A stretch of DNA of 64,000 nt, from positions 23,127,106 to 23,191,105 of the forward strand of contig CM037842.1 of the NCBI GenBank assembly GCA_021234535.1, written 5' to 3'. Origin of the DNA: Stichopus chloronotus (Eukaryota; Echinodermata; Holothuroidea; Aspidochirotida; Stichopodidae). Under the pieces are notes generated by a model. That model saw nothing but the letters and a program-made list of their open reading frames with translations. It ran no database searches and was not told the DNA's origin. The position numbers and the translations under genes are program-made. This document shows, one piece after another, positions 1 to 13,789 of the stretch. The first letter of the stretch is position 1, and each line of letters opens with the position of its first letter.

Positions 1-3000
1 CCGTACAGTCATTGCTATTTGAGCTCCTTAATGCTGACATATTCCTTTAAAAGTATTTTGCAAGTACAAGAGTCTGTCTCAACTCTTCCTGAAATCCATC
101 TCATCTCCTGCAATAATAAAGTTAGACAACATCCTACTACTTCTGAGATACCTACAGTGCTTGTTCCTCTACCTTTCCATCCTCTCCCATCCAGTGGTTT
201 CATTGATGTTTTCAACCTCTTGAATTGCTTTATATCAATGCATTGTTATGTCTTAGTCATAACTCTGATTGCTTCAGGCTGTATATATGTTCTCTAAGAT
301 ATTGAGCACTCTTCTCCTTATAATACCATCAAAGAGGCTCCTTTTCTACCAGATTTAAAACCTTCAAATTTGCTGTAGAGAGGTATAGCCAATTGTCAAT
401 CTGGCTATCTGGGACATATGGTACTTGATTAGACATGGCACCGGGTATCAATGCTTCCCCCAGGGTGGGGCTAGGAAGGGTGATAAAACGTTAGTTCAGG
501 TGAAACAGCAGCACAATGAGATGATACTAACAATCAATATTTCAGTTGGGTAAAATTGTAAACTTCACAGAGTATTCACCCTGAAATTCATTTTCAAATA
601 TTCAGAATTAATGCTTCCACGCAACTTTGTTTGGAGACGTTTTAATGTAGGTGGCTTACAAACAAGAGAAATAAATGTATATTGTCAGTGATCTTGTGGA
701 AGATTTTGTTCATAATCAATTTCACACAAGTACCATCATGTTATATAGTAAAGTACTAAAAGAGTATTTGTCTTTCTATTGGACTTAGGAGAAACTATCA
801 AAACTGATAAAGCAAACTAATATGCAACGTAGGCAACATATAGTGTAAGGGAAACCACATGAATGACCATTTAATACAAAAAAGATTTTACCATATAAAT
901 ATTACACTACTGCAAAATCATCTCTTTGACCCAACAGAAGAAAACTGAAACAGAAAAATGCAAGAGAAAGGAATACAAATAAAAAAATGCTGATATTTCA
1001 TTGAATTTCATCACAGCTGGTTCTCTATAGCACTAGGTCCTTTTGTTTGGACTAACAAGTACCATATTTCAACATCCTTAAACTGGTTTTCTGAAGCACA
1101 TCATCTAGATGCCGATTTCATATCTTGAGACGTATCATATGGAATGAATACAACAGCAACTCCCCTGAGTATAGCAATTTTACCCCTATGATAACATTCT
1201 CAGAAAGATACCCAGAGCTGCCTACAAATGTTGCTTTTTATCCAAGACATTTGTGTTCCTCTTAATTTCCATCGAGGTAAATTAAAGAAAACAAGGGAAC
1301 CTGGTAGTGATGTCTTAGTCATACCCCGTAATCTGTGCTTAGGTTCCCTCAGGGGACCAAAAGACAAACAGCAAAATTAGCTTAGCGGTCGCTGGGTGAC
1401 AAACCAACAGAACCATCATTGGTGTATTCAACTCCTGGTACTTAAAACACCTTACGGACTTGTGGATGTATGATTAACTAATCAAACATTTGACAGTTAA
1501 GATACAAGAAAACAAAAGATGATAGAATAGTGGACTGCAGACTGGGCTGCTGCTGCTGCTGTATCAATCATGGTTTGGCAGGTCGATGATGTTTTGATCC
1601 GTCGAGATGATCATGAACAATGAACTTGCACTAGATTTATGAACAATAAAGCAGAACAGTGCTAATTAGGGCTGACATGGAAAATGGAAGACTGTAATAG
1701 CACCTGTAGGTGATTAATTTCTTAGGGTTAGTCAAGATTATGTACTTGATAAAGGAAAGCTATGAATCCATATCCAGCAGAAAAATGATTAAAATGAACT
1801 GAATTCATTTCAAAACCAAAGATGAATAAGATATAGAAAGAAAATATTCAAATTTAAATGTACAGCTGTACTAGATATCTACATATATCTTAAGGGATGC
1901 AGACTATAAACAAGAACAAGAAAACAAAAGAAGGTGGAGGAGAAAGATAATCAGATATAGGAATGGAATCAATAGCTTTTAGACACAAGAGATAATATGT
2001 ATAAAAATAACAACACATATAAATGTAACATGCAGCAATGAATAAACAATCAATGTTCCTTTTTTGTGTATTTAAGGGTGAGTGGCTGTGGTGGAGAATG
2101 TAGGGGTTGCATCTTTCAGAATAATAGTCCTGATTACTTATCAAAGCATACATGTATATGAATTTTCTAACCAGTCAGAGTCTGGAGTATATTCAGTATT
2201 CCCTTAAAATAGTATCATGTCAAGGTAAATTCTTTCTTAATTTATCAAAATCATATTGCACTAGCAACAAAGAGATCTGCTGTTTGTGGTAGGCAAAATT
2301 TATCGATGGTGCTGTTTGCTCTGATAGTTGTCCAACTATACTAATTGCACTGGTAATGTGGGTTTGGTAAAATGTGATAGGAACTACATTTTTGGAAAAA
2401 AGGGCTTTAGTAATAGTGACATGCTTACAAAAGGAGTTGGCTAGCAAATACAGAAAGAACTTTACATAGAGAAATACTAGTTTTAGTTTTTACTGACATG
2501 CTGCTATGGCCTAGTACAATAGCTGTTGATCACTCAATTTCCTTTACCACTCACAAACTGTATCAGTATTTAGAGATCTTACAATGTTTAGTGTGGCAGG
2601 CCTGTTGTAGTTACATTTCTTTGCATGCAATTGCCATTCTTATTCAAACTGTTACAAAACTTTAATGGTACTGAATTTACACTCATACAAAATAATGTAA
2701 ATGTCCTCCAATAAACTAATCAGTGTCAAGTTTCTGATCAAAATTAGAGGAATAACACTTGAATATGAATAAGGAAATAAGTAGTAATAATAAGACAAAG
2801 AGTTTAATGTTTTTTGTACATTTCATTTGAAGGGGCAGATACATAGCTTAAAAAGAATAAGTCAAAAAATTATTGACGCATCTTTACTGGAAGTGAAATT
2901 CAAACATCACAAGTTTCACATGAAAGTTTGTTTCAGTCAGTCTTTAAATTAAATTTAATGTGATAATTTCATGAAAAAATAATGCAAAATTTAAAGAAAT

Positions 3001-6000
3001 GAAAACAATTTAATGCTCCAATACAACAATTCTTGGCACTTTTACAATCCAATCAGCAATTGTTAATATAGTCTATTAGTGTCAACTCCACACTGCTGGT
3101 ATTGTTTGATTGTATTCAGTTGCTACTTCGAAAAATAACATTGTTAAAATAACCAATTAACACTCAAAACTTAGGAAACATTCAAAAACTTATAAAGAAT
3201 ATTTTACCACACAAGCTAAAGTCATTCAATTGCATTAGGCCTATAAGAAATTCTGGGTATTCAATGAACAGTATCTAAGGTAATGTAATTATGATTAATA
3301 TAACCTAAATACCTGGGTATGCAGTAAACAGCATCTAAGGTAACAAAATAAGGCAAACAGTCTGAAAATCTGGATGTGTAGGAAGATTTTGTCTTCTGGC
3401 CAGTATTGCCTTCTGGTTTAGCGGTGTCACAAATAGGCAGTTCTACTGTAGCATTTGAAAGAGTCTTTACAATAACCTATACTACTGCATATACAGCACA
3501 ACTAAATTAATTATGGATCCAGTGGTGTGAGTGAATTCAGTCAAAATGAACACAATGTATTGTAATAAGTCATTTTGTTTTCCTTTTTTTTTTGAGTGAT
3601 CCTTAGTAAGACAAACACAATACTAAGTAAGTAATCCTTAAAATGTCCCCTAGCATGAAAATTCACCTTAAGGTAGCTATACTGACAATAGACTTGAACA
3701 CATGAGTCTATATTGTCATGGCTGTAAATTAACTGTAATAGTTATTATGATACAATTCCGTGAACTTTCAAAGTGAATGTACAATCATTCATCTTAAAGT
3801 GGTCTTTACCAAGACACTTGGTTGTCTTGCATCCATTGCTGATTGCAGTTTCCATGGTTACCATCTTTCGATGTATCTGTGTGGGCAATTTCATGTCAAT
3901 TCTCTGATTCTATGCAACATCACTCACACTCTATGGTGAGTATTATCACACTTAAATGCCTGCAGTATGTCCCTACTTTATCACAATCTATCTTCCATGG
4001 GATTACTATTTTCTTGAATTTCTACTTAATCTTATGAAGTAGTCTATGAGGTCACACCTCATTGCTCTAGCGTCTCTGCTTGACCTTTTACACTGATATC
4101 ATCAACTTCCTTTCGTTGAGTTTTTCACAAAATCGGTGAAGTTTTCGTAACATAGTTTCTTACTAGAGCTGCATTATTCAGTCATGAGTTCCAATTTTTG
4201 AGGCACTGGAATGTTCTCTTATTGTATTGACTTTTCAGAAATAAGTGAATAATCTTTATTTGTTTGTAACCTTGCGGCTATGTGAGACCGTCCATTGTGC
4301 AGTGGGTAAGTATAGAGCCCTAGCCATGAATATATAATAGGTATCTAGGTGCATTGTAAACTGTGTCTAATTGATTGTTAAATATAACAAAGGAAATATT
4401 CAAGTATATAGTCCTAGATTTACACATCCAATACTCACAATTTGGTTTGTAGTGATTTTAAGCTTTGGATTGAATTGAAACCCACTCACAAGGTGTTACT
4501 TCCTCAATTGGTAACAACCATTCTCATGTAAGACATTCCGTTATTAGGTAGAACTATCTCTTTTATAGTAGTGGACTCATATTTGTTTTTAAATATTGCA
4601 GATAATTAATTGTATCAGCTCGTTAAAAAAGGTTTACAGACATGTCTTAAATTACTTTAGGAAAGGAAAAAAAAATCACTGTTGTTTGGGAAGTCATAAA
4701 TGTTTTACTTCATGGTATCTAATAGTATTCACTACACAGGCCATGAGTCATATATAGGTGTAATGGACAGGACTATCTTTGTGGAGCACCACCATCTGTT
4801 GGTGAGGAGTGCACTCGAAAATTTTGGGCCAAAAGCACCACCCTGCTCACCATAATTGCATTTAGGAGACCACCTTTTTTCTATTTTACACCTTATCCAT
4901 AACTCACACCCTTCCCTCCCTCGTGGTACTGCAACTATTCAGCGTGTATTTTTTGCAGTAATATTACAAACAACTCAAAAAAGGCTGTTTTGACGTGACC
5001 ATTTTGACCGCACCCACAACACAATGGAAGGCATTAATATCCATGAGTATCAAACTGATCTCATAGTCAACCATCCTAAAACATTTCCAACATACACCAA
5101 ACATCAAAATAGCCTCATAGACACGGTGGTTGTGACACATACCAGCATTCCCTAGTTCTTCACATTCTCCAGAAGTATTTACTGATGGTGAGCCACTCAT
5201 ATCATTTGTTCAGAAACCATTGTGTAAACAAAAATTGGAATTCTTAAAACTGTCACAAATCTGAAGTAAAGATGATTTTCACCACCAGCATCTATAGTAA
5301 CAAAAGTACTGAAAAGAGAGATAACATTCGCAAAAGAAAAAAAAGCTTGTGTCTAATTATACCATCACTAAAGCCATCTTTCAAGGGATTCTAAACTCAT
5401 TTGTGGTAGCTGTTGTCAAGATAGTTTCTTATCTAGAATGTTGCTGCCAGCCAAGTGCAAGTAATTTCAATGACATGAGAGACAGGCAGGGCCTATGAAT
5501 TCAACATGCTTGAATTTCTTTCATTATCAGAAAAGGATGGTCTTTTAGCAATAACTCAGTGTTTTTTCGTTATAGTTCAGTTACCAACATAAAGAAAAGA
5601 AAAAAAAAAAACTAATGGAACATTCTGGCATACTGACAGCAGATTTCTTCTTTCTCATTTCTAAAAAAAGAAACTTTGCTTTGCAAGTCCCTGAGCAGTG
5701 ACAAGACAAAAATTTGAATTTTAAACTTAATTTCCATTGATCCTGCATCTTTCTTTGCCTTCATTTGCAATAAAACAGGCAATGTTCAAGACTGACTTGA
5801 CCATTTTTGGTCTGTTGCAGATGAGATATTTCTGGCACACATCAGCTGGTATTAGAGTATCTTTATGACTTCTAGCTAATATGAAATGAGCATAAAGAAC
5901 CAGGAGATACTTTAGTATAAAGCGAATAACAATAGGGACAACTTAGGGATGAACAATTAAACACTCTATATTCCAGACTACTATATAAATGCTACACAAG

Positions 6001-6500
6001 GGACTCATAAATTCCTTGTTGGTAAATGTGAAACTGGATGAGGGAGATTTGGGGATGCAAATGGAAACCTTTGATTCAGTTTTGCACAGTCTGAGTGTAT
6101 CTTGGACTTGTGAAAATCAGTGAAAGAGTTAAAGAGTTTATTTGGATAAAGTCATGAATAGATGCTAACTTCAAGCCATTGAGGCATTCATGGTTTCTTA
6201 ATAATCACAAAACACATGAAATTCACCAGACACGTGGAATCAGCTATTGGTTCTTGAACATTAGGGTGTTTTTTCTTAAGCAATTTACAAGATTCTTACA
6301 TTACTGGTAGGAAAATTCTATAAAGTTGTCTTGCTGGGAAAAGTCTTGCAAGCAACTCCTGTGTGTCCATCTAACAGGAGCTGGTAAACTAGTCAGACAT
6401 AAGTCCTAGTCTACCATGGAGAGTGACAATTACCACATTTACTAGTTCTGGGCAAAGTCGTGGATAATACCACCAAAAGGTCTGTGAAGCATAAAACTTG
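1..6500. other. No recognisable gene or transposon
   Basis: AT-rich sequence with short, unrelated open frames (longest under 100 codons) that show no family motifs. I see only minor low-complexity tracts, such as a short CTG run near 1547-1561 and A runs near 4667 and 5600. No splice-framed exon, tRNA box pair or transposon terminus could be supported. It could be intergenic DNA or part of a large intron. Confidence 0.5.
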
Positions 6501-6511
6501 TAATCAAAATA

Positions 6512-7010
6512 ATGGAGAACACTTTTCCTTTGAGCCTTGGATCCCATGCACTGTATCAGTTTAGGTGTACAAGTTGTGATGCTTGTTATAAAGCGGAGAA
6601 TCACAGACACTTCTGTACACGAATTAACAAGCAGCTTAAGACAGTCAAGAATTCACATCGGCCTATATACAATCACTTAGCCAAATCTCATAATTGTAAA
6701 AGCCAAGTGTAATCGAACTTTTTCAAAATCATTGACTGGGCACCCAACAAGCTCCAGCTAAAAATTGGAGAAAGCCTACACATTATTTGGGGAAGCCAAA
6801 TCTTAACAGGCTAAGATTTGGGTTTCCCAAATAATTGAGTGGCTCCCTTGTTAACCTATTTAACTAATCTTCCTTCCTTTTTTGTTTCACATGCATCACT
6901 GACCTCCAGCTACATTTGGTTTCAAGTCTTCTCATAGCTTTGCTGCCTGATGATGAAAGTTGTTCTTTCGAGACATGTCAGAAGTTCGTACATAAATACA
7001 TGGTATCGCT
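6512..7010 (+). pseudogene. Penelope-like element fragment, GIY-YIG endonuclease region
   Basis: An open frame at 6512-6712 (66 codons) reads like the C-terminal endonuclease module of Penelope-like retroelements. It has a cysteine pair (FRCTSCDACY), then a K/R-rich stretch ending in KSHNCKS, spaced as in the family where a Tyr/Gly core is followed by H..T.R and N...H residues. The canonical YIGET core reads YKAEN here, so the GIY-YIG signature is degraded. After the stop at 6710-6712, frames further on still recall the family's tail (QLKIGES, then LPDDES near 6951). No reverse transcriptase lies upstream, so this is a truncated, dead 3' remnant. Known for the family: the domain nicks target DNA for element insertion. 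Assignment is by motif only; a LINE carrying the same endonuclease is less likely. Confidence 0.55.
6782..6835. repeat. 24-bp imperfect inverted repeat (hairpin)
   Basis: Arms 6782-6805 and 6812-6835 are complementary at all but two positions, around a 6-base loop (acaggc). The hairpin sits in the tail of the Penelope-like fragment. One arm corresponds to the family's LHI-WG-type coding end and the other is its inverted copy, so it looks like a local inverted duplication. Confidence 0.75.
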
Positions 7011-7239
7011 GAGGAATGTAGTGTCCTCAATTATTATCTCATCACTATACATGTACTGCACGGCATGAGATATTGCACTATGGCTCTTTCAGTTGCTACA
7101 GCAACAATTGCCATGGTAATATTATGTATGGTTGATATTTGATACATGGGTGTCTAACCTGGTATGGTACTTAAGGTGACCCAGAACCTCCCCTTTGGGC
7201 AAGAGTCAAAACAAAGATGTGTGTGCATGCCTGTATGTG

Positions 7240-8100
7240 CGAAAGAAAATTTCAATGTCAAAAGTTTGCATCTGGAACTCCTAGACCACAAAACTGATTA
7301 GGGTCAAAGTTGGTAAGTAAGTGACCCATGGTCTGAAGGGAGAGAATAAAGGACGAATTAATGAAAATCTTGTTTTTTGTTGTATTTTTTAATCCAAATG
7401 GCTATTTTCATGGGACCTTCAAATATATGACCAGTACATTAGATTTTATCTAAAATCATATTTGTTTTTTTAGGTCAAAGGTCAAGTTCAGCAGTCAAAG
7501 GTCAAATTTGACACTGAAAAGTTTGCAACCACAACTCCTCCTAGACCACAGTGCCGATGGGGGTCAGGGTTAATAGACAGGTGACCCATGGTCTTAAGTT
7601 GTGTCTCTCCCATCAAAATTTAAGGTCAGAGGTCAAAGGTCAACTAAGTGAAGATTTGAGTTTTACTGTATTTTTTTTTATCCAAAATGGCTATTTTAAT
7701 GGGTCCTTCAAGTATATGACTGGTGTATTAGATTTTTATCTACAAATCATGTTTGTTTTTTGAGGTCGAAGGTCTCCTTTCAACATTGTAGGTCAGAGGT
7801 CAAATAAGTGAAAATCTTATTTTTGACATATTTCTTAATCCAAAAATGGCTATTTTCATGGGGTCTTCAAATATATATAACCAGTGTACAAAATTTTATC
7901 TTAACACCATATTTATATGTGTTTTGAGGTCAATGGTCCAGGTCAAGGGTCAAGCATCAAATTTGACAACGAACAGATTACATCGCCTCGACCAAAGTGC
8001 TGATGAAGGTCAAAGTTGGTAGATAAGTGGTTCATGGCAGGAAGTTGTGTTTCCTATCAAAATTTAAGGTCAAATGTCAAGTTGGTAAAATGATTTGTAA
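7240..8100. repeat. Diverged tandem repeat rich in AGGTCA half-sites
   Basis: Phrases recur two to three times, including a tccaaatggctatttt-type string near 7392, 7681 and 7838, a 'gaccca.ggtc' segment near 7322 and 7582, and 'ccta/tcgaccaca/aagtgc'. Units are uneven (about 290 then 157 bp) because of deletions. Each carries AGGTCA-type hexamers, often paired one base apart as in aggtcaaaggtca. At about 7623-7642 three hexamers lie in a row. No protein is encoded. Similar hexamers on the opposite strand occur in the arrays at 46.4 and 49.3 kb. Confidence 0.7.
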
Positions 8101-8239
8101 AGTGTGTAACAAATTTGCTCTAAGCAGCATGTTTAATATACTTCAAATATGGTTGTTTGGTATCTGAATATGATATGTCGTGTTCAGCCGATCAGAGATG
8201 TCATATGGTCAAAGGTCATATTTATAACAACACACAATA

Positions 8240-9650
8240 CAGTTTGCATGTAGATTCTTTTCCTACAAGGTGTCAAAACGTACTAGATCTTTGCTTTTTC
8301 ATGGAATGGACTTAATACTTCAACACATATGCAACCATGTTTGGGCTGAGCGATTAATGTGTAACAACAATGCCATTTTCCATACTTCTGGTAAGTATGG
8401 TTTACTGTCCGGGATAGAGTACACTAGACACGCTGAGTTGTTTACAGTTTGTTTTGGTGGGAAAAGAAATTAAACAAGGTAAATGATCATGATGCATTTC
8501 TCAGAACTATTACAAAAGCTCAGAGTGACAACACACTGATCCTAGATATAAAGGATGGATTACTTTGACACACACGCAATTTGCGGCATGGAATTACTGT
8601 GACGTGCATGGGACTTCCACACATATATACACCACTTGCGCCTTCCTTACATCCATGGCTAAGGAGGCCGCACCTAACTATGTCTACTTGTATACTCTGT
8701 ATATAATGTATAGTGTGTCATGTTCAATCAAGCTCTTGATCGATTCTAACATATAATAAGGGTAAAGACTAGCAAATTACTTTGGACAACCATAGGGATG
8801 AGATATACAAATCTTATTTAATAGTTATTTCATTTTCTGAGCCTTAATGTAATTCAACTTATAGGGTACGTAATACTTTTTTACTCTTGAAGCTGTTTCA
8901 ACTAAGAAATCACATCCCCAAATGGCAAAGTTAAAACAGTTTGAAGAGCAAAGTAGGTGTACCTTGGCTCTGATATTTTGTCAGGTTGTACCAGCACAGG
9001 CAGAGTTTGATAAGGTTTCATATGGTGTGAAATGGCTTACTCGTATGCTTATTTTTCATGTTAAGAAATGTGTGCATATGTGCTAACATGTTATGCGATG
9101 ATGCAAACATAAAGTTATATCAAGCTTGGTGTTGAGAAGAAAGGAATAATTTCTTGACTGCGACAAATAGGAAGTTGCTTTGATGTAGTAAAATCTTTAA
9201 GTGATCAAGCACACAGTCTGTGCCATGAGAAATGTTAGCCTCATAGAAGAACAATACGAAATAGTGAACACAATACTTTACATTAAGTTACTACTTGTCC
9301 TTTCTCTCATACACCCCACACTTCATTATTCATGGACATGACCAACACTGATCATGACTTTACACTCAAGAGATCAGTTACTCGATGACACAATCATTCA
9401 GCTTTTTAGTTACATTGTTTACAGAGACAGTAATGCTAATGGTACAGAAGCTGATATGCCATATTAAACTTTCATTGATTCCCTGGAACTCGACTTTGAT
9501 CCACATTCACAGCACGTTCCAAATCACTTTTCAACATTACCACTAGTTGCACGATCGTAAGTAGTGATTGACCAAACACAATGGCATGTAAGAATAAGCT
9601 TCAAGAAAGTCATGGCAAAATGATACATTAATTCAAAATGTGAAGGTCAT
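8240..9650. other. No recognisable feature
   Basis: AT-rich DNA without a convincing frame, terminus or repeat. The short frames at 8270-8473 and 8565-8756 show no family motif. Confidence 0.45.
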
Positions 9651-9659
9651 CATGCTACA

Positions 9660-10300
9660 TGAGAAGGGTATGATGGAACGCTCATGCTGCATCCACTCTG
9701 CGTCCACTGGGATGGATGCCCGCGGAGCAGTGGAAGCCCCATTCAAAGTAAGATGTTAAGCCGGTGCCTTCACAGTGGGCAGAGTAGGGTCAGGCGTGTA
9801 GCCGAGGCTTACGCCTGAGTACCGTGACAGCATGTTCGAAGGCTTCTACAGAAATATCAGTTCCACGAAGAGGTTTGTTGTCCTCCACCTTGGAAGCAGC
9901 CCCACCCTGCTCATGACTCGGCAAACATGCTGCAGGGGTGTCCTGCAATGCGCCACTGCAGAACAGCAAGTCAACACTTCGCGATGGAGATGATGAAGGA
10001 AATCCTTGTCCCCGGATGATGGGGACGAGTCTGACGAAGAGTTGCGGCGGTCAGGAATATGTTTGCAAGTCTGCTTGGGAGAATGATCGCTTGGTATATG
10101 ACGGTATCGGTGGTCCTGATCGCCAGGCCGGGTACGATGAGCGGGTGCTGGATCCTGGACATGGCTTGGGTCCCGGGTGTGGGTGTTGGATGCTGGCCCT
10201 CTGTAGACCTGGAGCCTGTGCGAAGGAACATATCCTCATGCCAAGCTCCCTGGCCTGTAAAACAGTAAAGTAAATAATCCTGGGAAGAGGGACGACTCCC
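9660..10300 (-). pseudogene. Decayed DIRS-like Gag fragment
   Basis: A GC-rich island read on the minus strand gives, across shifting frames, a Gag-like order also seen in the better-preserved DIRS derivative at 50-57 kb. It has a Ser/Asp-rich stretch, then a segment like EAFEHAVTVLRRKP, then TLPTVKAP and a proline/valine/aspartate segment (about 9690). In the 51.5-kb copy the corresponding order is an ILSSKLGY segment, a Ser-rich spacer, then FPVDEHC. Several stops and frame changes interrupt it, so it cannot make a protein. No reverse transcriptase or recombinase is attached. Assignment rests on analogy to the other copy in this window and on the island's GC content; an unrelated retroelement Gag is the alternative. 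Confidence 0.45.
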
Positions 10301-10479
10301 AGCCCAGAGAAACACAGCTGAATACAAGATACACCCAAGGAGGCGAAAGTTGGAGCCTAACACAGTTACGTACACAACAACGAAAGTACGTTATGTAACA
10401 TCTATACAGAGTCTGAGGCCTAGCCCAAGCCCAGCACACACATGTCAAAATACATTTGGGGAAACATGTAAAAGTAAAG

Positions 10480-10745
10480 GATACTCATCCAAAATGGCCT
10501 TTGACAGGAGCAGAAGGATTAATCCCAATAGGTGAGCATGAAAAGTTCCCCAAAAGGATGAAACTAGAGGCAGATTGAAACAAATGCAGGTGTGTAGCAA
10601 GAACTCCACTGCTAGACCAAAATGCTGGCAATTATGGAAGGGCGGCAACCAGAAACACATACACACAAAATTGCCAGATGCTAGACCCTGGTCAATACGG
10701 TAATGCATAGGTTATATATATGAGGTGAGGGAGTACGCGCTGTGA
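10480..10745. repeat. Dispersed repeat family, partial copy
   Basis: Matches the 3' half of the fuller copy at 59960-60490. Shared landmarks in order are agaaggat.aatcc, ccccaaaaggatg, aatgctggcaatta, gaagggcg and the end module cggtaatgcataggttata near 10698, followed by gtgagggagtacgcgctgtgaa. It lies just beyond the DIRS-like Gag fragment. The end module also flanks the DIRS remnant at 33.7 kb, so it may be a terminal or non-coding part of that element family (inference). Confidence 0.6.
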
Positions 10746-12300
10746 ATTTTGTCTTTTTATGAAAATCTTTTGTACCTATGAACAGGGTTAATCAACTTTG
10801 GACCATACATTAACCGTATGATAATCCTTTTCGAAGGTTAATGCTATGGCTAAATGCAGTTTGGCTACACCCTTGTGTATCAATTGCATTGACCCTGATT
10901 GTATATTATCCAACGGTTAAAAAACAGTCCAGCATTGTTTAACCTTTAACATGTTGATTCTACTCACATTGTGTGGCTAACATGTCCAGTGTTAGCACTT
11001 AAATAACTACCACCGACCTTGCAGACAATTTTACTATGCTAAATGCCACAATTGCTTAACAATCATAATATGATTTTGATATATTACTGTATATAACAGG
11101 ACTAATGTCAAAATTAGCACCAAAAAGCTTAACCAGCCTCATATTTTTTGAGGCAACTTACTGGAAATATACTTCTTGATCAGATCAGTCTTTCTTTAAC
11201 AGTAACATCTTGAGTTATAAAAAAGATGTTGGTGATGTGCCAACACACATGCACAAAATGCTCTCTTATTAGAGAATTTCATGAATGGTCTTGTAAAAAC
11301 AACATTCTGCTTAAACGAAACAACTAGGAGTAATTGACATAGATATTTCAGGAACTCAAAAATAATGACAAATAGATCTCCTTTGATCACATCTTGTAGG
11401 GCACCCCTACCACTCAAACATGTCTTTGAGCTTGACGTGACTAAGATTCCTCACTGTCCACCTCAAGACAATGGCAGTAGAAGCAACGTAAAAATTGTTA
11501 CATAAATATCAAGTCCATGCAGTGTATTCCTTGAGAATGACCCAAGATGACCTGACAAATTGAAATCTAATATCCACAGTCTCCAAATTCCCCCCCCCCC
11601 CCACTTCAAAAAATTACACCAGCATGACCATTGACCTCAACTTCACAAGTCATTATATTATTATGACCAAGTTGAGTAACATACACATAAGACTGTACAA
11701 AACGTAGTAACTCAAGTCAAGTAACAATGGTGGTACAGATGAAACTACCTGACACAAGTTCAATGATGTTAATCCATCCATGTACAACATGTAACAGTAA
11801 TTCACATTCCATATTCTCTTTATGATGTATCATCACTGAGAGTAATTGCCAACAGTTAAATCAGAAATGACTTTTAACTTTAAAACTACAGTCCATCCAT
11901 CAGAGGGACAAATAAAATGACCATCAATGACTAATACATTTGCAGTAATATTGTCCTTCGGTTGAGATCTGTTTATTTGCATACTAACAAAATATATACT
12001 GCAAATTATAAAAACTCATGATAAGTATGACAAAAGATGACTTGTTCAAACTAAGTCAACCTTTACAACAAAATTTATTGATAATCTACAAAAAGATGGC
12101 AAATGACAAAATGAACCTTGCTTCTGTGACATATGTAACTGCTACAATTATACAGAAAAATTGTCCAGTGCCTATAGAATTCCCTGAGTTACCCAGAAAA
12201 GATAGGGGGATTAATATATTTGCACCCACACACTTTATTAGGTTCACTTTATCTCTCCCTCCATACATGTTATTCCAAAACTCACCTGGCTAGGTTATTT
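10746..12300. other. No recognisable gene; poly-C tract
   Basis: AT-rich non-coding DNA. A 13-base C run lies at 11590-11602. The open frames near 12018-12293 overlap on both strands and show no family motif. Confidence 0.45.
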
Positions 12301-12309
12301 ACGAACGAC

Positions 12310-13240
12310 CCACTTACCTTTCTCCTCATAACAAGTGCACTCCCATCTACATAATTTGGCACGGATTTCGAATTTAAGATCTTGTGAATGCAAGATAGGT
12401 GCCCATGATCTGCATTCTTTAGCTGTTTGGTACTACATCTCTCAAATCCAGGGAAAAGGCACCTGTCTGGCAAACATAGTGGTGGTGCCCAACTTCAGGG
12501 TCTCGTGATGACAGTCGTGTAGAACGTGTTATGCTTGTCTACGGTCTTTGATTTGTTAGCCATTGTAGCGCTACATTGCAATGGATCTGCCAAAACAGCT
12601 GCCCATTGCTGGGCAAAGAACATGAGCCTCTCCCAGCTTGGTGATCTCCAAGGTGGGGTGGACACCCATTGGGAGGATCTGTGCACATGTCAGGTAGTCG
12701 GCTCCCTATGGGCCAATTTCAGTCATTACCTATTTACCGCTACCTATGTTGCGTCTCTTGGATCCACCCTTCTGTTGCCCTTTGTGGTTATTTCTCCGGG
12801 GGGGGGGGGGGGGAGAGGAGAAGAGTCTGCCACCTCTGCCTATTCTTCAATCTCTGCGTTTTGGGTAAGTGGAAGTTGACCTTGAGTATGAGCTCCTGAG
12901 GAGAGATGTTCTTCCCCAATCTTGGGTAAAATTACTGAGGGGAAGGCTTGGGATTTCCCAGTGCTTCACGTACCAGATTTGAAAACTCGACATTCAAAGA
13001 GGACTTACATGAAGTATGTGACAAAAGTCCCTGCAATCTCAGCGATTGGTCTCCTCTTCCTCCACAACTCTTTCCATATGCACCGTGTGTCCAGAATTCG
13101 GGTCCAGGTGACCTCCAGGTCTGGTGTAGGAAGTATGTCCAGTTGTAACTGGAGCCCGTCCCTGTGGCCTGCTCTGACAATATTTGGTTCAGCAGAAAGT
13201 GAGTGAGGTTTTCCAAGCCAACCTCCCAGGGCCAAATAAA
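12310..13240 (-). pseudogene. Possible DIRS-like Gag end / reverse transcriptase start, decayed
   Basis: A second GC-richer island. On the minus strand near 12660-12530 a frame reads ERLMFFAQQWAAVLADP, resembling the segment just before the reverse transcriptase in DIRS elements; at 50.6 kb the corresponding string is ERLRKFTWAWESFCQDRW. Upstream frames on the same strand (13235-12930) are long but unassigned. Stops and shifts are frequent and no polymerase motif follows. A 16-base G run at 12798-12813 interrupts the region. Overlapping plus-strand frames look like shadows. Confidence is low because only one motif supports it. Confidence 0.35.
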
Positions 13241-13789
13241 GAGCAGGCGCTACAACTGGGACACCACTAGTTCGTCCAAAATTAAGTGGTTAAAAAACGA
13301 ACGCTTAAAGCCATCCTAGAACAGCTAAAGGCTGTTCTGCCAAAAAAAAAAATGCCGTACGAGCTGAAGGCTTATTCTGATTAAAGTATACATGAAGTCT
13401 AACTGCAACAGAATGTGTACAAGCAAGGGAAACGCCCCAAACAATGTGTGGAAGGTAAAAGCTGGCATCGCCTGAAGCTATGCTAACAAAATGAAGACAA
13501 AAAGTGGGAGAAGGTGATAAAACCTTCAAAGGTAGGAGGAATAAGGAGATAAAATTAGTAGATATTGATGAAAGATAGTAGTAGTATAAAGACATCAGGA
13601 ATAAAACACGCAACTAGGTCCTGTGATTAAAAAGGATGCAAAAACATAAGCTCAGGTTCAAATTTCTAACACAAAACTTATTTTAATAAGAGAAAAGGAT
13701 ACTTGGCAAAAATGGTGAAGTCTCATCAGGACTTCACTTCCAGAGTGAACTGTGAGTCAAGGTAAACTAGCTGAAGGACTGAAAGGTAG

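Noticed and set aside
9938..10273. 111-codon plus-strand ORF as a host gene
   Set aside because: Overlaps a longer minus-strand frame and lies in a DIRS-like Gag island; no family motif on the plus strand.
12526..12899. Overlapping plus-strand frames with a Gly-rich stretch
   Set aside because: The glycines come from a 16-base G run; the only motif in the region is on the minus strand.
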